From contig OX940865.1 of the NCBI GenBank assembly GCA_954871525.1, positions 5,642,001 through 5,706,000 on the forward strand: 64,000 nucleotides of DNA, given 5' to 3'. This DNA comes from Parietaria judaica (Eukaryota > Streptophyta > Magnoliopsida > Rosales > Urticaceae). The position numbers and the translations under genes are program-made. Below the pieces are notes generated by a model. It was not told where the DNA came from. It made no database searches and was given only the letters and a program-made list of their open reading frames with translations. Shown piece by piece: positions 59,851-64,000 of the stretch; the stretch's first letter is position 1; every line of letters starts with the position of its first letter.

Positions 59851-60852
59851 TTATCCGTTACGGAGCTATCCTAGGGACCATGGACCCGTATCACTTAAGC
59901 TCCAACGAACTGCTAGTTCTTCGTCAAGCCTCGAAGTGATTCCACTATAGACCCGAGGCTGCACTCTTTAGTGATACCGTATATATTATTCCCTTTATAC
60001 TAGCAGGGTGTCCATTGATACAATCAAATTCGGGTTATTGATCTTTCACTTGATGATCCACACATGAGCATGCGGTTTTTACCGTATTGCCTCTCATTGC
60101 ATTTTCATCCTTGACTCAGTCGATAATATTATGAGCAACCCACTTATGATTACGAGTCATAAGCTGGCCATGGGTAAATCTCACTTCTCACCATCGACAA
60201 TCAAGGGAATCATCTTGACTTTGAAGAGAGCTGTGTGATGCCCATATCTATGATCAAGCTACTTTCACTGTTGACTATCATGTTCCAAAAATAATAGTGT
60301 TGGGAACAGCGGTAATATATTGTGTTCTTAAACGGTTAAATCAAAGAACAATCAAGTCAACAGATCAGACTCAAGATCACTCAGGACTTAGATCGAATAT
60401 CCATTTGATCATCTACTAGTGACTCAACTCCAAATTATCAGTGACGGTCTTATATGATAACTTCCGGAGTTAAGTCAGGTCCTGTCCAGTATGAAGACGC
60501 TTCATACTTAATGCACTTCTAGTGAGTTTTGATACACACTTAATCCAGAATAAGATTATATCACGTAGTCACATTAATGACCTTATTCGATTAATGGGCT
60601 CCTACCCAGTTAATCAGGTCACGGACGCTTTAAGTTCATTTATTATGATTATCAATTCTTCTTCACATTGACTCGGGTGGTGATGATAATAACATAATTG
60701 CATTCCAATATGAACTATGGATCAAACATTCTATTTTACTCTACCAGAAACTATAATAAGATTAAAATAATAAGTATTATCTTTTTTCAACGGCTAGTCA
60801 TAATCTTTTACAAATGGGTTAAAACAGTTTTTTTAAGGACACATGTCCAACA

Positions 60853-61332
60853 CTACACGATCACGCAGACTAACCTCCGCCGTGCAGACTTCCACACCGA
60901 TATGCCTGAGCCACTCCGATCAACCAGACACCGCCGACGCCCAACTTTGCGGTGAGACAAACCCTGGCCACAATGTGTCGAGACTCTGATAGATTCCCAA
61001 GAAGACTCTCCGCTTCTCTCCGTCGTTACCTTTTTATCCTCGTCACCGTCCGTCGCCGTTCGCCGCCGTCTCCACTGTTGGAATAGCCAGAGCTTTTTGT
61101 CTCTCAAGAAAGCTTCCCTCTTCTCTCTGGTCTATCTCTGAGAATTCTGGTGTTTACGTTTCTATTGTAAATCATTCTCTCTTTGATACTTGATGAGCGT
61201 ATTTATAGAGTTCTTAGTAAGCCACTTTGCTAAAGTCCCTCCAGCGTTGTCTGAACGTCAAGCTCTGATTCGCTGCAGAGATAGTTAAGTGATTGTGACT
61301 CACACTCACTCGTCACCGAGAGGTGACCAACA
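60853..61332 (-). mobile_element. Possible second LTR remnant
   Basis: The 257-bp part 61076-61332 begins TGTTGGAATAG and ends GACCAACA. On the minus strand it starts TGTTGGTCACC and has a TATAAATACGC box near 61205 followed by a GAGAGAA-rich leader, as in a short copia LTR. No TSD is visible. The adjoining 60853-61075 is GC-richer and gives a basic minus-strand frame without a known motif. It could instead be the 5' part of a host gene. Confidence 0.4.
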
Positions 61333-62790
61333 ACTTGTATATATATTGCTACTTAGACTTTAATGAAATCTTCATTTGTATAATTCTCGCTTTAATTTTT
61401 TTAACTTTATAAAAAAAAAATCGTTGTAGTTCAATGATCATATATTTCTACTAAGACTTTAGAATTGTAACTTCCATACTGGCGAACAAAACAATTCGTT
61501 AACCGATTTTTTAACTGAAACCGATTCAACCGATATTGATTAAACCACAAACAGAATTAATGCGGTTAAAACCTGGTATACCGAATAAAAACTGAATACC
61601 CATATTGGATTATAACAAAGTTTTCGATTTTATTACGAAAACCGCAACCGCACACCTTTTTGTATCGCTTTATTGATCACTAAATCTAATATTATTATTT
61701 TTTTTCTTTTTAGATAATAGCTATACGTATCACGATCTTGATTTTTTTTTTTCATCCACACTTATATCCAACAACTACTTTTTTGCAATACTTGTTTAAT
61801 TATATATTTGTGGATGGTAAGGATTGATTGATGATCGATGTAATTGTTAATGGTAAAATAATTGAATAAAGAAGTAAGAACCTAGAATTTAAAAGTTATT
61901 ATTCATCATTTGGATTGGACTATCACTTCAAGCTTCAATATTACAAGGACTTATAATAACTTTATCAGTGTTATTTTCTCTTTACATCTTTCCTCCTCTT
62001 TTTTGGCAAAAAATATCTCAAGGAGCCAATGGCAAGAAGTTAGGATCAGTATTTTTAAGTTTTGGATTTCTTGAATCAATCGAGGGAACAAAGAGGCAAA
62101 GCCAAAGAATATGGTTGATACAAAGGAAAAAATAAAATAAAATATCAGGATAGATATTTGAGACCCATCATTTGCATGACCCACAAATTAAGCAAAGACA
62201 ATATACAATAGAATAGATAATTTATAGAGGCATGGAATTTCTCTGCATGGTGGGGCGTTGGGATATATGTAGTCATGTAGGTGGGAAGCAATATCTAAAG
62301 ACTAATTAAAAATTATTGTATTTGTATGGTTGCAGAAGCTGCAATTAATTTATAATAAAAAGAAAAGTAAATAGCACTAACGGGAAGTTGGGAACTACCC
62401 TACCATCAAAAATTCTACGGGCGGACCGAGAAATTTATGGCTATATTTTGTAATTGAGAGGTATTTTCGTAAATTTCTCAGTACACCCGTAAATTGTTCC
62501 AGAGTATGGCAGTTCAGTATAGTATAGCTGATATGTATTAGAGATATAGTTTTTATAAATATTATTGAAGTAAATTTCTTATAATTATTTTATTTAATAA
62601 TAAAATATAAAATTTATTTTTCACCGAAAAATTAAATTTTAGATGATTTTTTTGCTAAATTTCTCATTAAATTTTAAAAAGTTAATTTCTTTATGTAAAA
62701 AGATAAAATAAATTCTAGCAACTGTTTTAAATCGTCTTGCTGCCCGCCGTGTTCGGAAAACAAAAAAATTGATAGGTTTTCATCATTTTA
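61333..62790. other. AT-rich intergenic DNA
   Basis: No gene is recognised. A patch at 61490-61650 is rich in AACCGATT/GGTTAA words, similar in style to subterminal hAT motifs, but the ends of an element could not be placed. Confidence 0.45.
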
Positions 62791-62792
62791 TT

Positions 62793-63046
62793 AGGGTTTT
62801 AAAACCCTTTTCATAATTATATTTTTGAAGAAATATTGGTTCGACGATTTAAAGTCAGGCCAAAAGGAGTTTTTATGTCACCTTATGAGGCATAAGCCTA
62901 TACGACTCAAAGGCGGAGTCACACCAAGGTGTATGTTTTTAGTGCCTCAATCCAAAAGAGGCATATGCCTCACCCGACTCGTCCCGACCCAGTTCGGGGT
63001 GCGCTTCAGAGGCATATCCTTGTCTTAACCATTTTTTAAAACATTG
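62793..63046. mobile_element. Possible hAT-type MITE
   Basis: Left end TAGGGTTTTAAAACCC and right end TTTTTTAAAACATTG (inverse CAATGTTTTAAAAA) are partly matching. The interior repeats GGCATA and GCCTC on both strands, as in some plant hAT-MITEs. The flanking 8-mers do not match well. Confidence 0.35.
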
Positions 63047-63058
63047 ATTTATACAAAT

Positions 63059-63217
63059 TAAGGTTTTAAATACCGCTTGCCGATGTCGTTTCGCTTTTTC
63101 ATTTTACGGATATATCGCTTGTCGATAAGTATGTAGATGGGTATGTCGTTTCGCATATCCCCGAAAAAATATTTTCGATTGACATGCCGATGGATATTCG
63201 ATAAATTTAATACCTTG
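63059..63217. mobile_element. hAT-type MITE, 159 bp
   Basis: Left end TAAGGTTTTAAATACC and inverted right end CAAGGTATTAAATTTATC, flanked by ATACAAAT (63051-63058) and GTACAAAT (63218-63225), a 7/8 target duplication. The interior repeats CGCTTGCCGAT, TATCGCTTGTCGAT and TGCCGATGG. No coding sequence. Confidence 0.65.
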
Positions 63218-64000
63218 GTACAAATGTCCATCGTACTCTGTCTCTTACTGCACTTAGTCTCCAATATATTTAATTTTTCTTCGCAATGTTTTATTTTCTT
63301 TACAACGCAGCACATTACGTGTTAAAAATATGACAAAAAAAGTGTGGATCACATAGTTTATGGATAGATTATCAATTTCATTACTTTCTCACTCTTTATG
63401 TAATTTTTCTAACAATTCTTGGAGAATTAGACTATTTGATCGAGCTGCAGCTTGCGTCTTCGCGACCAGTCACGACGAAAGTCGCCAAATCGCGAGGAGC
63501 CTCTTCGCGAGAAATCGCGAGGTCGCGAGAAAGTTGTTGGTTTGTTTGTGGCATATGTACCTGTTTGCTTGAAATATTTAATTTTATTAATTTTTACCCA
63601 AATTTAATTACCAAACTTTATTAATTATTTCAAAATTATATTTAAATATGTTAATTATTTAAAATTATTATTTAAAATTTATTTTTTTGAAAATTAATAT
63701 TTAAGTATGTTATAATTTATTATTTTGTATCATATTAATAATTTTGATTTATATTGTTAATTCTTAATTTCTAAGACGGTGTTATAAAATTATATTGTTA
63801 ATTTTTAATTTGTAACATATTAACATATTTATTTAATTACCAACATATTAATATTGGTTGGGCTTTCCATGAATGCCCTTTGCTCCGCGAGGACGGTGTA
63901 CTCTGGGAACTACCGGACGTATTCACTGTACAATTCATAAAACGCTTCATTAACAACCTTAAGATAATCAGTGTAATCCACCCCTATGTTTTCCCCGACT
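63218..64000. other. Intergenic, possible gene fragment at edge
   Basis: A CGCGAG-rich patch lies at 63460-63530, followed by AT-rich DNA. In the last 145 bases a minus-strand frame reads IGVDYTDYLKVVNEAFYELY, then a stop, then FPEYTVLAEQRAFM. It has protein-like composition and could be the decayed end of a gene or transposon that continues outside the window. I do not recognise it. Confidence 0.3.

Larger units (their letters stand above)
42215..60852 (-). mobile_element. Interrupted minus-strand copia LTR
   Basis: One LTR, read backwards, begins TGTTGGACATGTGTCC at 60852 and ends TTTCCAACA at 42215. Its surviving pieces are 60852-59856, 57078-56629, about 46301-46202 and 43361-42215, totalling roughly 2.7 kb, the family length. 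Between them lie a solo LTR (43362-46201), a MULE (46302 onward and 55628-56619), the truncated copia element with its duplication, and a solo LTR (57079-59850). Each insertion is dated relative to this LTR by its TSD. Confidence 0.8.

Noticed and set aside
60853..61107. Basic 84-codon minus-strand frame as a host gene
   Set aside because: It lies between two LTR boundaries, lacks a known motif, and has no exon evidence downstream. Left as a possible remnant.
1..64000. tRNA, rRNA or microRNA genes
   Set aside because: No cloverleaf, rRNA core or convincing precursor hairpin was recognised. The B-box-like sequence at 1630-1690 belongs to the SINE.

Overview
This window is nuclear DNA from a flowering plant, most likely a eudicot. 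It is AT-rich, has no bacterial gene organisation, contains one nine-exon gene with GT-AG introns, and is otherwise dominated by plant transposable elements: copia and Ty3/gypsy LTR elements, Mutator-like (MULE), hAT, a tRNA-derived SINE and a possible Helitron end. I see no rRNA, tRNA or CRISPR. All coordinates were read by eye, so boundaries of decayed elements are approximate unless a target-site duplication (TSD) is quoted.

The only host gene I can support lies at 26383-31131 (+). It encodes a 608-residue single-pass membrane protein of the DUF616 family (MUCI70/TOD1-like), which in plants includes a pectin (rhamnogalacturonan I) glycosyltransferase. Its leader carries three short upstream ORFs, each ending in a TGA that overlaps the next ATG (ATGA), with the last overlapping the main start. 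A 263-bp antisense solo LTR with a 5-bp TSD sits in its sixth intron.

Left part (1-26 kb): AT-rich DNA with a SINE (1534-1710), a possible Helitron 3' end (4411), a GC-rich solo LTR (5916-7088), a second LTR remnant (8462 to about 9440), foldback MULE-type MITEs (9985-10425 and 20433-21563), a 4.3-kb MULE (10630-14958) with a DUF1985 gene on one strand and an internally deleted transposase on the other, a solo LTR nested in an older LTR of its own family (15852-19302), and a scrap of plastid ycf15 DNA (about 24940-25125).

Middle part (31-41.5 kb): an hAT element with a perfect 8-bp TSD and the end of a transposase-like gene (32019-33360), a Ty3/gypsy pol remnant on the minus strand (34232-36340), a second hAT element with a perfect 8-bp TSD (36878-38399) that contains an LTR fragment, two foldback MITEs side by side (38703-40153), and a minus-strand copia pol fragment (40154-41486).

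Right part (41.5-61 kb): a nested complex of one copia family with 2.7-2.8-kb LTRs. A minus-strand LTR running from 60852 back to 42215 is interrupted by a plus-strand solo LTR (43362-46201), a MULE (TSD ATATAAATA), a copia element with truncated LTRs and stop-broken pol (47266-55071), a near-identical 1.5-kb duplication, and another solo LTR (57079-59850). The last 3 kb are AT-rich with small hAT-type MITEs. I found no convincing new biological system. The observations most worth following up are the chained upstream ORFs, the repeated self-insertion of one LTR family, and the duplication that brackets the copia element.
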